From assembly GCA_046233115.1 (NCBI GenBank), contig JBJXHM010000011.1, positions 124,001 to 188,000 on the forward strand: 64,000 nt of DNA. Reading direction: 5' to 3'. The stretch comes from JACOMY01 sp046233115. Lineage in GTDB: Bacteria > Pseudomonadota > Alphaproteobacteria > Kiloniellales > JACOMY01. Within the stretch, counting starts at the first letter, position 1. Every line of letters starts with the position of its first letter. This document shows positions 63,962-64,000 of this stretch, piece after piece. The position numbers and the translations under genes are program-made. Below the pieces are notes generated by a model. It was not told the DNA's origin. It saw only the letters and a list, made by a program, of their open reading frames with translations, and searched no databases.

Positions 63962-64000
63962 GGCTCTTGTCCTCAGCTACCGAGAGGCCGCAGCAGCGCG

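Overview
The window reads as chromosomal DNA of a GC-rich alphaproteobacterium, most likely from the Rhodospirillales or a related marine or soil lineage. This is inferred from a class I lysyl-tRNA synthetase, a MipZ division ATPase, an mdh-sucC-sucD-sucA-sucB TCA cluster, ZapE, LutABC and dense high-GC coding. No rRNA, tRNA, CRISPR array, insertion sequence or prophage was found.

Layout. 1-6.3 kb: 3' part of zapE, a HigBA-type toxin-antitoxin pair, pirin, an Smr protein and the lactate-oxidation genes lutCBA (read right to left). 6.3-10.5 kb: a 1387-residue RTX protein made almost wholly of calcium-binding repeats. 11-16.6 kb: a secreted tannase/feruloyl-esterase-like enzyme, a class III aminotransferase, pyrD with a DUF952 gene, and a class IV aminotransferase. 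16.8-20.9 kb: a soluble multi-PAS histidine kinase translationally coupled to a receiver-adenylate cyclase. 20.9-28.4 kb: lysS, a sugar dehydrogenase and a GST; then a foldase-like protein, argJ, mutT, an ECF sigma factor, its likely anti-sigma factor and a periplasmic Spy/CnrX-like protein, all leftward. 28.6-31.4 kb: secA. 31.9-38.7 kb: two more RTX proteins in convergent orientation around an MFS transporter gene. 38.9-46.9 kb: sucB, sucA, sucD, sucC and mdh. 47-56.5 kb: DUF1345 membrane protein, a molybdopterin oxidoreductase overlapping mipZ, a VWA-like protein coupled to a membrane DnaJ protein, a 70-residue protein, a DUF3604 protein and a D-amino-acid-transaminase-like enzyme. 56.6-58.5 kb: an Stf0-type sulfotransferase, a lipoprotein and a broken second sulfotransferase. 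58.8-61.4 kb: an AT-rich three-gene cassette of unknown function. 61.6-64 kb: D-Ala-D-Ala ligase, a VOC protein and a CaiD-like enzyme.

Most notable points. (1) All three RTX proteins alternate 9- and 10-residue repeats, giving a 19-residue period instead of the textbook 18. (2) The AT-rich lipoprotein, small helical protein and six-helix membrane protein cassette has its own promoter/operator candidate, lies between two copies of a dispersed palindromic repeat, and adjoins a sulfotransferase remnant; it is the best candidate here for an undescribed system. (3) Three families of dispersed intergenic palindromes occur, two of them with base changes that preserve pairing. (4) An intrinsic-terminator-like hairpin lies just upstream of the ribosome binding site of the second RTX gene.

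All calls come from reading the sequence and remembered family features. No database search was run, and organism and substrate assignments are inferences.
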